A DNA stretch of 64,000 nucleotides from NCBI RefSeq assembly GCF_026072635.1, contig NZ_AP023081.1, positions 3,716,501 to 3,780,500 on the forward strand. The letters run 5' to 3'. The position numbers were made by a program, and so were the translations under genes. Position 1 is the first letter of the stretch; each line of letters begins with the position of its first letter. The notes under the pieces are model-generated. The model saw only the letters and a list, made by a program, of their open reading frames with translations, had not been told where the DNA came from and did no database searches. Positions 32,444-40,867 of this stretch are shown piece after piece. This DNA comes from Pseudomonas solani. GTDB taxonomy: Bacteria; Pseudomonadota; Gammaproteobacteria; Pseudomonadales; Pseudomonadaceae.

Positions 32444-33883
32444 ATGCATCAAACCCCGACTACCCAAGCCCCGCGCCCGAAGATCGAGGTGCGCTCCATC
32501 GACTACGTGCCGCGCAGCGAGCGCCACGGCAAGGTCTGGCACCAAGGCCCGTTCTGGTTCACCGGCAACTTCGTGCTTACCACCCTGGTCACCGGCTTCA
32601 CCGGGCCGGCCCTGGGGCTGGGGGCGTTGCCCTCGATGCTGGCGATTCTGATCGGCGTAGCCATCGGCACCTTCTTCATGGCCTTCCATGCCAACCAGGG
32701 GCCGCGCATGGGCCTGCCGCAGATGATCCAGTCGCGGGCGCAGTTCGGCTTCCGGGGCGCGGTGGTGCCCTTCATCGCGGTGGTGGGGGTGTACATCGGC
32801 TTCAACGTGTTCAACGTCATCCTCGCCACCGATGCCATCAACACCGTGCTGCCCGGCGCGCGTACGCCCTGGTACCTGCTGCTGGTGGGCCTGGCGGTGC
32901 TGCTGGCGATCGTCGGGCACGACCTGCTGCACCGGGTGCAGCGCTGGCTGACCTGGCTGATGATCGCGGTGTTCGGCGTGCTGACCTTGCTCGCCATCCG
33001 CGAGCTGCGGGCCGATGCCGCGCTGGCCGCCGGGCCGTTTTCCTGGAGCGCCTTCCTGGTCCAGCTGTCGGCGGCGGCGGGCTACCAGATCAGCTACTCG
33101 GTGTATGTCTCCGATTACTCGCGCTACCTGCCGGAGAACACGCCGCCCGGCAAGGTGATCTTCTGGACCTACCTGGGCGCCGGCGGCTCGGCGCTGTGGC
33201 TGATGTCCCTCGGCGCCTTCCTCGCCTCGGCGCTGCCGGCGCCGGACGCCATCGGCAGCATTCGCGAGGTGGGCAACCGCCTGTTCGACGGCTTCGGCAC
33301 CTTCGCCGTGCTGATCGCCGTGCCTTCGCTGGTGGGCATCATGGCGGTGAACTGCTACGGCGCCATGCTCACCAGCGTCAGCGCCATCGATGCGTTTACC
33401 AAGGTGAAGCCGACGCTGCGCCTGCGGGTGACCGGCATCCTGGTGATCGCGGCGATCATCCTCGCCGTGGCGCGGCTGATCCCCGAGAGCTACCTGGGCA
33501 GCTTCAACACCTTCGTGCTGCTGATGCTGTATTTCCTGGTGCCCTGGACGGCGGTCAACCTGGTGGACTTCTACCTGGTGCGACGCGGGCACTACGCCAT
33601 CGGCGAGATCTTCAACCGCGATGGCCTCTATCGCGGCTGGTCGGTTGCCGGCCTCACCGCCTACGGGCTCGGCTTGCTGGCGATGGTGCCCTTCATGGCG
33701 CTGAGCTTCTGGACCGGTCCCTTCACTGCAGCCCTGGGTGGCGCGGATATCGCCTTCGCCGTGGGCCTGCCGGTGGCCGGCGTCAGCTACTGGCTGCTGA
33801 GCCGGCGCCTCGACCTCGCCGCCGAGCGCCAACTGGCCGAGGCGGATAAACAGCGCCTGGAGCCACAGGGAGAACAGCCATGA
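32444..33883 (+). CDS. NCS1-family nucleobase/hydantoin permease
   Basis: A 479-aa inner-membrane transporter of the NCS1 (purine/cytosine/hydantoin/allantoin) family with about 12 transmembrane segments. Family features are the N-terminal IDYVPRSERHGKVWHQGPFWF, GPRMGLPQMIQSRAQFGFRG in the first loop, and VNLVDFYLVRRGHYAI near the C-terminus. GAGGAA precedes the ATG. Its stop overlaps the start of a nitrilase-family hydrolase gene (ATGA), so import of an amide-type or cyclic nitrogen compound coupled to its hydrolysis is a reasonable inference. Confidence 0.92.
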   Translation: MHQTPTTQAPRPKIEVRSIDYVPRSERHGKVWHQGPFWFTGNFVLTTLVTGFTGPALGLGALPSMLAILIGVAIGTFFMAFHANQGPRMGLPQMIQSRAQFGFRGAVVPFIAVVGVYIGFNVFNVILATDAINTVLPGARTPWYLLLVGLAVLLAIVGHDLLHRVQRWLTWLMIAVFGVLTLLAIRELRADAALAAGPFSWSAFLVQLSAAAGYQISYSVYVSDYSRYLPENTPPGKVIFWTYLGAGGSALWLMSLGAFLASALPAPDAIGSIREVGNRLFDGFGTFAVLIAVPSLVGIMAVNCYGAMLTSVSAIDAFTKVKPTLRLRVTGILVIAAIILAVARLIPESYLGSFNTFVLLMLYFLVPWTAVNLVDFYLVRRGHYAIGEIFNRDGLYRGWSVAGLTAYGLGLLAMVPFMALSFWTGPFTAALGGADIAFAVGLPVAGVSYWLLSRRLDLAAERQLAEADKQRLEPQGEQP

Positions 33884-34740
33884 GCACGCAGAAGACAGTC
33901 ACGGCGGCCTGCTGCCAGGTCGCCCCGCGTATCGGCGAGCTGGAGTACAACCGCGCCCTGGTCGAGCGCGTGGTGCGCCAGGCGGCGCAGCGCGGAGCCC
34001 GGGTGGTGGTGCTGCCGGAGCTGGTGCAGAGCGGCTACCTGTTCCGCGACCGTGTCGAGGCGCAGGCCCTGGCCGAGACGCCGGACGGCCCCAGCCTGCG
34101 CCTGTGGATAAGCCTGGCCGCTGAGCTGGATATCGTGCTGGTGGCGGGTTTCTGTGAGCAGCGCGACGACGGCACGCTGGCCAACAGCGCGGCCCTGGTG
34201 GATGCCGGCGGCCTGCGCGCGCTGTACCGCAAGGCGCACCTGTGGGATGGCGAGAAGGCGATCTTCAGCCCCGGCGATGCCGCGCCGCCTGTGGTGGACA
34301 CGGCCTTCGGGCGCATCGCGGTGATGATCTGCTACGACCTGGAGTTCCCCGAGTGGGTGCGCCTGCCGGCACTGGCCGGCGCCGAGCTGCTCTGTGCCCC
34401 GGTCAACTGGCCCCGTGGCCCGCGCCCGGCGGGCGAGCGCCCCGCCGAAGTGGTGCGGGTACAGGCCAATGCGGCGGTGAACCGGATGACCATCGCCGCC
34501 TGTGACCGCCACGGCCACGAGCGTGGCGTGGATTGGGTCGAGGGCTCGGTGCTGGTGGACGCCGACGGTTATCCCCTGGCCGGGCCGGCGGGCGAGGGCG
34601 GCGAGCAGTTGCTGCTGGCATCGCTGGACCTGGGGGCGGCGCGGGACAAGCGCATCAGTGGGCATAACGATGTGCAGGGTGATCGGCGGCCGGAGCTTTA
34701 TGCCGGGGTGTTGGCTGTGCAGGGGAGGGCCCTGGGCTGA
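33880..34740 (+). CDS. Nitrilase-superfamily carbon-nitrogen hydrolase
   Basis: A 286-aa C-N hydrolase. The Glu-Lys-Cys triad is visible: VVLPELVQSGYLF, ALYRKAHLWDGEK and VMICYDLEFPEW. It is coupled to the NCS1 permease gene by a 4-bp overlap, so its substrate is probably the imported compound or its breakdown product, for example an N-carbamoyl or omega-amide compound. The exact subfamily cannot be assigned by eye. Confidence 0.88.
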   Translation: MSTQKTVTAACCQVAPRIGELEYNRALVERVVRQAAQRGARVVVLPELVQSGYLFRDRVEAQALAETPDGPSLRLWISLAAELDIVLVAGFCEQRDDGTLANSAALVDAGGLRALYRKAHLWDGEKAIFSPGDAAPPVVDTAFGRIAVMICYDLEFPEWVRLPALAGAELLCAPVNWPRGPRPAGERPAEVVRVQANAAVNRMTIAACDRHGHERGVDWVEGSVLVDADGYPLAGPAGEGGEQLLLASLDLGAARDKRISGHNDVQGDRRPELYAGVLAVQGRALG

Positions 34741-34792
34741 AGCCCAGGCTACAGGATGACCGGCGTAGCCCGGGCTTCAGCCTGGGAACGGC
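34728..34792. terminator. Paired family-B palindromes, likely bidirectional terminator
   Basis: CCCTGGGCTGAAGCCCAGGC just before and after the hydrolase stop is followed by an inverted relative, GTAGCCCGGGCTTCAGCCTGG. The pair lies between the convergent hydrolase and second WYL genes. The same motif recurs at 18144, 47270, 48641 and 52519. Terminator function is inferred from hairpin strength and position. Confidence 0.6.
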
Positions 34793-34795
34793 TGC

Positions 34796-35662
34796 TCAGC
34801 TGTAGAGCCAGCGCCCCAGTTCTTCCAGGTTGGCGACCACGATCTGCTGCGCCACCGGTTTGGCCTGCACCTTGTTCGGGTCGATCTGGTAGCGCTGCAG
34901 CACGTACTGCACCAGGGCGCCGCGGCTGTGGATAACCAGCTGGCCGCCCTGCATGCCGTAGTCCGCCTCGATGATCGCCTGCTGCGCCGGCTTGAGCCGC
35001 GCATCGGGGCTGAGGATCACCTCCACCGCCGTCATCCAGCCTTCGTCGCCGTCGCGGCCCTGCTCGGATTCGTCCATCAGGTCCGGCTCACCCCGGAAGC
35101 GGCTGAGCACGAAGTCGCGGTAGTCGCGGTTCTTCTCGCAGTAGGCGCGCACGTGCCAGCGCATGCCGGTGAAGATCAGCGTGTGCGGGGCGATGACGCG
35201 GGTTTCCGATTCCGGGTGGGCCAGGGACACGTACTCGGTTTCCAGGCGCAGGCCTTCACGGCAGGCCTGGAGGAGGGGGCGCAGCACCTCGGGGCGGATG
35301 CTGCGGTCCGGCACCTGCAGCACCTCGGTGTGGGCATAGGCCAGGGCCAGGCCCTCGATGTGCGGCGAGCGTTCGCGGTTCTGGTCCAGCAGGTGCAGGT
35401 AGGCGCTGGCGCTGCCGTCGATGAACAGCGGCTTGAAGCCCTTGCCGGGTTTGTAGCCCTTGAGGTGCTTGTCGTAGACGAGGTTCTTCGGCGCGTGCTC
35501 GTTGAGGTAGGCGTTGATGTCCTTGGAGGCTTGCTGACGGCTGATGCCGAAGCTCTGCATCAGGTGGTTGGTGGTCAGCCGGCCTTCCCACCAGGCCACG
35601 GTTTCGATGAGCCGGTAGCGCTGGGCGAGGTCCCAGCGGACGTGGTCGATGGAGCGCTTCAT
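34796..35662 (-). CDS. WYL-domain transcriptional regulator (second, BrxR/CapW-like)
   Basis: A 288-aa regulator. The N-terminal wHTH reads VRWDLAQRYRLIETVAWWEG and TTNHLMQSFGISRQQASKDI, the style of BrxR/CapW-type WYL repressors. The WYL domain is at about residues 135-200 (LRLETEYVSL and VIAPHTLIFTGMRWHVRAYC), then a WCX-like C-terminus. BrxR/CapW relatives usually sit beside phage-defence genes; here the neighbours are a hydrolase and a PPOX protein. A perfect 18-bp palindrome lies 61-78 bp upstream of the start. Confidence 0.85.
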   Translation of the reverse strand: MKRSIDHVRWDLAQRYRLIETVAWWEGRLTTNHLMQSFGISRQQASKDINAYLNEHAPKNLVYDKHLKGYKPGKGFKPLFIDGSASAYLHLLDQNRERSPHIEGLALAYAHTEVLQVPDRSIRPEVLRPLLQACREGLRLETEYVSLAHPESETRVIAPHTLIFTGMRWHVRAYCEKNRDYRDFVLSRFRGEPDLMDESEQGRDGDEGWMTAVEVILSPDARLKPAQQAIIEADYGMQGGQLVIHSRGALVQYVLQRYQIDPNKVQAKPVAQQIVVANLEELGRWLYS

Positions 35663-35722
35663 GGCGATGCACCTGGTGGGACGGAGCCTTGGGTATAGGC
35701 CAGGTGCGTGGATATGTCCATG

Positions 35723-35740
35723 AAGGCGACATGTCGCCTT
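35723..35740. promoter_or_regulatory. Perfect 18-bp palindrome upstream of the second WYL gene
   Basis: AAGGCGACATGTCGCCTT is a perfect 18-bp palindrome containing the half-sites GCGACA and TGTCGC in the same order as at 28460, but overlapped with no spacer. It lies upstream of the WYL start at 35662, so it is a candidate autoregulatory operator. Confidence 0.6.
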
Positions 35741-35770
35741 GCACAAGGATTTCCCTTCAAGCGATTCCCT

Positions 35771-36802
35771 TCAATACAGATGCTTGAGGTCGTGCCGCAC
35801 CACCGCGTCCACCACCAGGGTGGTGGCCTTGCCCAGCAGGCCGGTGCCGTTCATGTGTTCGGCCAGCATTTTCGGGAAGGAGGGGATGTCGCTCGGTGCC
35901 AGGTGGGTTTCCGGGCGCCACAGGCCTGCTTCGACCAGCTCGGGTGCCTCGACGAAGGCGAAGCGCTCCACTTCCACCAGGGTGCCCAGCACCGGGGCCT
36001 TGCCGTTCACCGAGAGCGGGCCCAGCAGCTGCGGGTCGGCGCTCACCTGGGCGCGGCCGGTGACACTGAGCACGGTCGCCGAGCCCGGCAGCAAGAAGGC
36101 CAGCTTCAGTTCGTCGCAGGCGAGGATGTTGCTCAGCGACACCGCCACCTTGTTGCCCGGCCGCTCGGGGATCAGCAGCCGTTGTCCATCGATGACGCCG
36201 ATAAAGCCTTCCGGGTCGCCGCGTGGCGAAATCTCGGTGGCGCCCTCGGCGTTGCGCGTCAGCATCAGCAGGTAGGGCGAACGGGCGATGAAAGCCTGCG
36301 CGGCGTCGGAGAGCGCGCCTTCGCCCCGTTCGGCCGGCCACCCGTCGAGGTGTTCGCGTGGCGTCCAGAAATCCGCCCGCACCATGGCCCGCGAGCAGTG
36401 CAGGAACAGCGCGTCGGCCTGGAACTCCAGCACCACGCCCGCTTCCACCCCCCGCGGGTGGCAGCGGCCATTGGCGCGCAGGGCGAAACCGATGCCCGGC
36501 ATGATGAAGAGCAGGCTGCAGGGCCTGGGCGTCTGGCCGTCGATCCTGGGCAGGTGCAGGCCGGATGGCCAGGCGAGGCGGATGCGGTTGCCTTCGGCGA
36601 GGATCACCGGCGTGGCGTGCAGGTCGAGGAAGGCGATGTCGCTGTCGGCGCCAGCCAGGCCGACGGTGCAGACGCTGGCGTTGCGGATGATGGTCAGGCA
36701 ATGGGCGTCGATCACCGGTTGCAGGCGTTTCTTCATCAGCGCGGGTGGCTCGCTGATCAGCTGGCGCAGGGCGCTGAGGGATTGGATGCGGTGGTTGGGC
36801 AT
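35771..36802 (-). CDS. PPOX-family flavin-nucleotide-binding protein
   Basis: A 343-aa protein with pyridoxamine-5'-phosphate-oxidase-like split-barrel features. The C-terminal third carries the clear motif GFIGVIDGQRLLIPERPGNK, then AVSLSNILACDELKLAFLLPG. The N-terminal ~150 residues contain a second, more divergent part (CLTIIRNASVCTVGL and VILAEGNRIRLAWPSG). Likely an FMN- or heme-utilising oxidoreductase of unknown substrate. It is convergent to nothing and lies just upstream of the second WYL gene on the same strand. Confidence 0.75.
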   Translation of the reverse strand: MPNHRIQSLSALRQLISEPPALMKKRLQPVIDAHCLTIIRNASVCTVGLAGADSDIAFLDLHATPVILAEGNRIRLAWPSGLHLPRIDGQTPRPCSLLFIMPGIGFALRANGRCHPRGVEAGVVLEFQADALFLHCSRAMVRADFWTPREHLDGWPAERGEGALSDAAQAFIARSPYLLMLTRNAEGATEISPRGDPEGFIGVIDGQRLLIPERPGNKVAVSLSNILACDELKLAFLLPGSATVLSVTGRAQVSADPQLLGPLSVNGKAPVLGTLVEVERFAFVEAPELVEAGLWRPETHLAPSDIPSFPKMLAEHMNGTGLLGKATTLVVDAVVRHDLKHLY

Positions 36803-37168
36803 GGCGCGGCTCCTGATGGCGGATGCCCCGATGCTAGGGCCGCGCCGCCCGCAGCGGCATGGCGCGCGGTTTCAATCCACATGGCGTTCGGTTGCAATCG
36901 CCTCGCAGGGCTGTCTAGCTGCACATGGCAACCTGAAACGCCCGTGCCAGAGCTTGTGCAGCACTCGCCACTGTGACGGAAAGCAATATGTGTGACGGGC
37001 GTTGCGTTCAGACTGTGCGGCAGATCCGGACCCGGTGCCCGCCAGGGGCGGTGGGAGGCAGCGGCATGTCGCTGTCGCGCACCTGGCAACCAAGGGGCAC
37101 TGTGAGAATCCGGGCAGCGCCGCGGTCGACCCGTGGCCACACCGCCAATCGACAATAAGGAATGCTCC
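36803..37168. other. 366-bp intergenic region
   Basis: Divergent gap between the PPOX gene and the binding-protein gene. No gene-like reading or repeat recognised. It ends with AAGGA before the ATG at 37169 and should contain promoters for both genes. Confidence 0.5.
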
Positions 37169-38200
37169 ATGGATGTTGCTGTACGACGTGCCCTCGGTTT
37201 CCTCCTGGCCTGCGCCAGCCTGCCCGCCTCGGCGGAGTTCGTCACGGTGATCACCTTCGGTGGCGCCAACAAGGACGTGCAGAAGGAAGCCTTCTTCAAG
37301 CCCTTCAAGGCGAGCACCGGCAACGCCGTGGTGCACGGCTCGTACAACGGCGACCTGGACAAGCTCAAGCACATGGTCGAACTCAGCCACGTGACATGGG
37401 ACGTGGTGGAGATGGAGGCGCCGGAACTGGCGCGCGGTTGCGAGGAGGGGCTGTTCGAGAAGCTCGATCCGGCCTTCCTCGGCAACCCCGGCGATTTCGT
37501 GCCCGGCACCATCCAGCCCTGCGGCATCGGCATCTTCGTCTGGTCCACGGTGCTCGCTTATGACTCGGCGAAGATCAAGAACGCCCCCAGCGGCTGGAGC
37601 GATTTCTGGGATCTGCGCAAATACCCCGGCAAGCGCGGCCTGCGCCATGGCGCCAAGTACAACCTCGAGTTCGCCCTGATGGCCGATGGCGTCGCGGCGA
37701 AGGACGTCTACCAGGTGCTGGACACCCCGGCCGGCGTCGAGCGCGCCTTCCGCAAGCTCGACGAGATCAAGTCCAGCATCGTCTGGTGGAAGGCCGGCGC
37801 CGAACCGGTACGCGCCCTGCAGGAGGGCAAGGTGGCCATGAGCGCCGCCTACAACGGCCGCATCGCCACCGCGCAGAAGGAAACCCGCTCCCTGGCCATG
37901 GTCTGGACCGGCAGCATCTACGACTTCGACTACTGGGCCCTGCCCAAGGGCTCGTGGAAGGGCGACCTGGCCAAGACCTTCGTCGCCTTCGCCAGCCAGC
38001 CGGAACGCCAGAAGGCCTTCGCCGAAGGCATCTCCTACAGCCCGGTGAACAACAAGGCGATCGCCATGATCGACCCCGCCATCGCCGCCACCCTGCCCAC
38101 CGCCCCGCAGAACATCAGCGGCGCCCTGCCGATGAGCGTGAAGTTCTGGGCCGCCCACGGCGAACTGGAGCAGCGCTTCGAGAACTGGGTGAAGAACTGA
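37169..38200 (+). CDS. Orphan periplasmic polyamine-type binding protein
   Basis: A 343-aa ABC-type substrate-binding protein. Signal peptide RRALGFLLACASLPASAEF, followed by VTVITFGGANKDVQKEAFFKPF. Family features are VVEMEAPELARGC, the ligand-site region IFVWSTVLAYDSAKI, and AFVAFASQPERQKAFA-like C-terminal text (KTFVAFASQPERQKAF). It belongs to the PotD/spermidine-putrescine group. No permease or ATPase gene is nearby, so its transporter is elsewhere or it has a sensing role. Confidence 0.88.
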   Translation: MDVAVRRALGFLLACASLPASAEFVTVITFGGANKDVQKEAFFKPFKASTGNAVVHGSYNGDLDKLKHMVELSHVTWDVVEMEAPELARGCEEGLFEKLDPAFLGNPGDFVPGTIQPCGIGIFVWSTVLAYDSAKIKNAPSGWSDFWDLRKYPGKRGLRHGAKYNLEFALMADGVAAKDVYQVLDTPAGVERAFRKLDEIKSSIVWWKAGAEPVRALQEGKVAMSAAYNGRIATAQKETRSLAMVWTGSIYDFDYWALPKGSWKGDLAKTFVAFASQPERQKAFAEGISYSPVNNKAIAMIDPAIAATLPTAPQNISGALPMSVKFWAAHGELEQRFENWVKN

Positions 38201-38220
38201 TCCCCGCACGGAGCTGACCT

Positions 38221-38420
38221 GCGTGGATGACGCTTTTTCATCCACCAGCGGTGTCGCCTGTGAGCACGAAATGGTGGACGGGTGAGGCGTCGTCCACCCT
38301 ACGGTCGGCGTGTACGAAGTTGGTCGGTGCGTAGGGTGGATGGCGCTCTTTCCATCCACCAGCGGTGCTGCATGTGAGTACGAACGGTGGACGGGTGAAG
38401 CGTCGTTCACCCTACGGTTG
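38221..38420. repeat. Family-A repeat cluster
   Basis: Two hairpin units (GTGGATGACGCTTTTTCATC at 38223 onward, and GTAGGGTGGATGGCGCTC at about 38332 onward) alternate with inverted parts ending GTCCACCCTACGG and TTCACCCTACGG. The segment GCGTCGTCCACCCTACGG is identical to that at about 18251-18268. It is the sequence predicted as target for the IS110 element at 47322-48541. It fills the gap before the convergent HxlR gene. Confidence 0.85.
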
Positions 38421-38774
38421 CGGGTGCTCCGGCGTGGGGGCTTCGGTGTCCTCACGCGGCGGTCTTGCTTTGAGCCAGAGGCCGAATTCCTTGACCACTT
38501 CCACCACCTTGCGCAGGCGCTGGCCGTCTTCGGTGAGCTGGTATTCCACCCGCACCGGCACTTCCGGGTAGACGGTGCGCAGCACCATGCCGGCCTCTTC
38601 CAGGGCGCGCAGATCGAGGGTGAGCATGCGCTGGGAGATGTGCGGGATGTCGCGGCGCAGGTCGTTGAAGCGCTTGGGGCCGTCGAGCAGGTAGGACACC
38701 AGCAGCAGGCGCCAGCGGCCGCCGAGCAGGTGCATGGCTTCCTCCACCGAGCAGCCGGATACGTTCTTTTTCAT
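38412..38774 (-). CDS. HxlR-family transcriptional regulator
   Basis: A 120-aa winged-helix regulator: SVEEAMHLLGGRWRLLLVSYLL, KRFNDLRRDIPHISQRMLTLDLRALEEAGMV and the wing VPVRVEYQLTEDG are typical HxlR text. It is divergent from the glutathione transferase gene (start 38898), which is its likely target. The 3' end runs into family-A repeat sequence, so the last residues (PTPEHPQP) are encoded by repeat DNA. Confidence 0.9.
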   Translation of the reverse strand: MKKNVSGCSVEEAMHLLGGRWRLLLVSYLLDGPKRFNDLRRDIPHISQRMLTLDLRALEEAGMVLRTVYPEVPVRVEYQLTEDGQRLRKVVEVVKEFGLWLKARPPREDTEAPTPEHPQP

Positions 38775-38897
38775 GGGGGTTCCAGGTATATATTTTGTAC
38801 CTAAGCTACAGATTTCTCCCTTCTTCAAAAAGAGAACCGCTGCGTCGATACTCCCGCCGCGCCCCCATTCCGGGGGTGGCCCGTGCAAGGAGTCGCC

Positions 38898-39500
38898 ATG
38901 AAGCTGTACTACGCCCCCCGTACCTGTTCGCTGTCGCCGCATATCGTGCTGCTGGAGCTGGGCCTGCCGTTCGAGGCGGTCCGTGTGGATAACCGCAGCA
39001 AGCTCACCGAACACGGCGACGATTTCCTCGTCATCAACCCCAAGGGCTACGTCGCCGCGCTGCAGCTGGACAATGGCGAGGTGCTCACCGAGGGCACGGC
39101 CATCGTCCAGTACCTGGCCGACCTGCGACCGGAAAGCGGGCTCGCGCCGGCCAACGGCACCCTGCAGCGGGTGCGCCTGCAGGAGTGGCTGAACTTCATC
39201 TCCGGGGAGATCCACGCCGGCATGAGCCCGCTGTTCAACGCGGCGATCCCGGAGGAGGTGAAGGCGATCTTCCGGGCGCGGCTGTTCAAGCGCTTCGATT
39301 ACCTGGAAAGCGTGCTGGATCAGGCCGACTACCTGCTGGACGGGCGCTTCGGCGTGGCCGATGCCTACCTGTTCACCGTGCTCGGCTGGGTGGATTTCTT
39401 CGCCATCGAGCTGGCGCCCTGGCCGGCGCTGGCGGCGTTCCGGGCACGCATCGGGGCGCGGCCGCAGGTGCAGGCCGCGATGCGCGCCGAGGCGACTTGA
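38898..39500 (+). CDS. Glutathione S-transferase family protein
   Basis: A 200-aa GST. The N-terminal thioredoxin-like domain begins MKLYYAPRTCSLSPHIVLLE, where C10 and S11 sit at the beta-class catalytic position, and GEVLTEGTAIVQYLADL is the glutathione gamma-Glu site. The C-terminal helical domain follows with YLLDGRFGVADAYLFTVLGW. AAGGAG precedes the ATG at 38898. It is divergent from an HxlR regulator, suggesting induction by an electrophile or related stress. Confidence 0.92.
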   Translation: MKLYYAPRTCSLSPHIVLLELGLPFEAVRVDNRSKLTEHGDDFLVINPKGYVAALQLDNGEVLTEGTAIVQYLADLRPESGLAPANGTLQRVRLQEWLNFISGEIHAGMSPLFNAAIPEEVKAIFRARLFKRFDYLESVLDQADYLLDGRFGVADAYLFTVLGWVDFFAIELAPWPALAAFRARIGARPQVQAAMRAEAT

Positions 39501-39572
39501 GGCGAGCCCCTGTGCGCTGGCGGCGATGCCTGCCAGGCGGTACTGTCCGCGCAGGAACAAGGAATGCCTGCC

Positions 39573-40601
39573 ATGAGCCCTACCCGTGTCTCCGCTCTTG
39601 CGGTGCTCGACCTGCATGACCTGCTGCTGCAACTGGGCGCCATCGAGGCGGCGCAGTTGCAGGCCGTGGGGCTGTCCCGTGATCGTCTGCTGGCGTCGTG
39701 CGACCCGGCGCTGCCGTTGCAGGAGCAGCGCCTGGACGAGCGCCAGTTGCTGGGGCTCTGGCAACTGGCGGCGGGCAACCCGGCGTTGCCGCATATCGGC
39801 GTGCTGATCGGCCAGGCGTTCAACCCGGAGAAGCGCGGCCTGCTGGCCAGCCTGTTGTTCCAGTGCGCATCGGTGGGGGAGGCGCTGTCGACCTTCCTGC
39901 AGCACGGCGCGCTGATGAACCCCTCCGAACACTGGACCTCCCGCGACACCGATGGCTGCCTGTGCCTCGAACTGGCGTTCGCCGCCGGACGGGGTTATCC
40001 ACAGGCGGCGGTGGAGCGCAGCCTGGTGGCGCTGGTGCGCTGGGGGCGGGAACTGGCGGGGGAGGGCTTCGCGCCGGAGCGGGTCGAGTTCGCCGGCCCG
40101 CGCCCCGCCTATGCGGAATATTTTGCCGAGGCGTTCGGTGCCGAGGTGCAGTTCGGCTGCGCCGCCAACCGCCTGTACCTCGCCCATGGGCAGCTCGCCC
40201 GCCCCATCCGCAGTTCCAACCCCTACCTCAAGACCCTGCTCGCGGAGCGCGCGCGAACGGCCCTGGAGCAGGTGAAGGCCGAGACGGACCTGGTCGAGCG
40301 GGTGCGCCTGATGATCCGCGCCGATCTCGCCGGCGGGCCGGGCATCGAGTTCCTCTGCGAGGCCCTGCACCTCAGCCGGCCGACCCTCTACCGCCGCCTG
40401 CGTGAGCAGGGCACCAGCTTCACCGAGCTGCTGGAGCAGGAGCGCAGCCAGCTGGCCTTGCAGCGGGTGCGCCAGGGTGACCCGCTGCAGGCGATCAGCG
40501 AGGCGCTGGGGTTCAAGGATGTGAGCACCTTCCACCGCGCCTTCCGGCGCTGGTTTGGCCATTCGCCGGGGGCGGCACGGCAGGGCGGGTCGGCGCCCTA
40601 G
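39573..40601 (+). CDS. AraC-family transcriptional regulator
   Basis: A 342-aa regulator of the OruR/ArgR-like AraC subgroup. An N-terminal effector domain of the arabinose-binding type (GLWQLAAGNPALPHIGVLIGQAF) is followed by the C-terminal double HTH: IEFLCEALHLSRPTLYRRLREQG, then PLQAISEALGFKDVSTFHRAFRRWFG. The ATG at 39573 has AAGGA at a normal distance; the in-frame ATG at 39564 is too close to it. The target is unknown. The gene lies 72 bp after the GST gene on the same strand. Confidence 0.9.
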   Translation: MSPTRVSALAVLDLHDLLLQLGAIEAAQLQAVGLSRDRLLASCDPALPLQEQRLDERQLLGLWQLAAGNPALPHIGVLIGQAFNPEKRGLLASLLFQCASVGEALSTFLQHGALMNPSEHWTSRDTDGCLCLELAFAAGRGYPQAAVERSLVALVRWGRELAGEGFAPERVEFAGPRPAYAEYFAEAFGAEVQFGCAANRLYLAHGQLARPIRSSNPYLKTLLAERARTALEQVKAETDLVERVRLMIRADLAGGPGIEFLCEALHLSRPTLYRRLREQGTSFTELLEQERSQLALQRVRQGDPLQAISEALGFKDVSTFHRAFRRWFGHSPGAARQGGSAP

Positions 40602-40811
40602 CGAGGCGCTCATCCGCGGTGGCGAAACAGGGCTGGCGCATCGGACGACCGTTTTTTCTCCATCGGGTTCGAGCGCAGCGTGACGACCCGTCCGAAAGTT
40701 CAGTGCAGTTTGCATGGTCCACCCGGGGGTATCGTGCAAATTGCAACTGGCACATTGATGTCAAATATATATAGGTCATTGAATTTTCTTATTTTTTTCA
40801 TTCAGCTCAAC

Positions 40812-40827
40812 TGGCACAGCGGGTGCA
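40812..40827 (+). promoter_or_regulatory. Sigma-54 type promoter
   Basis: TGGCACAGCGGGTGCA has GG at 40813-40814 and GC at 40825-40826, separated by 10 bp as required for -24/-12 promoters, with the full TGGCAC box. It lies about 40 bp before the ribosome site of the next gene. A TTGAGCTCAA palindrome (40833-40842) sits at the expected transcription start. Confidence 0.6.
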
Positions 40828-40867
40828 ATGGTTTGAGCTCAAAGAAAAAAATAAGGGAGCAATGACA

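Noticed and set aside
34784..36802. BREX- or CBASS-type defence island beside the BrxR/CapW-like WYL gene
   Set aside because: Neighbours are a C-N hydrolase and a PPOX protein; no brx, pgl, cyclase or effector genes are present within reach.
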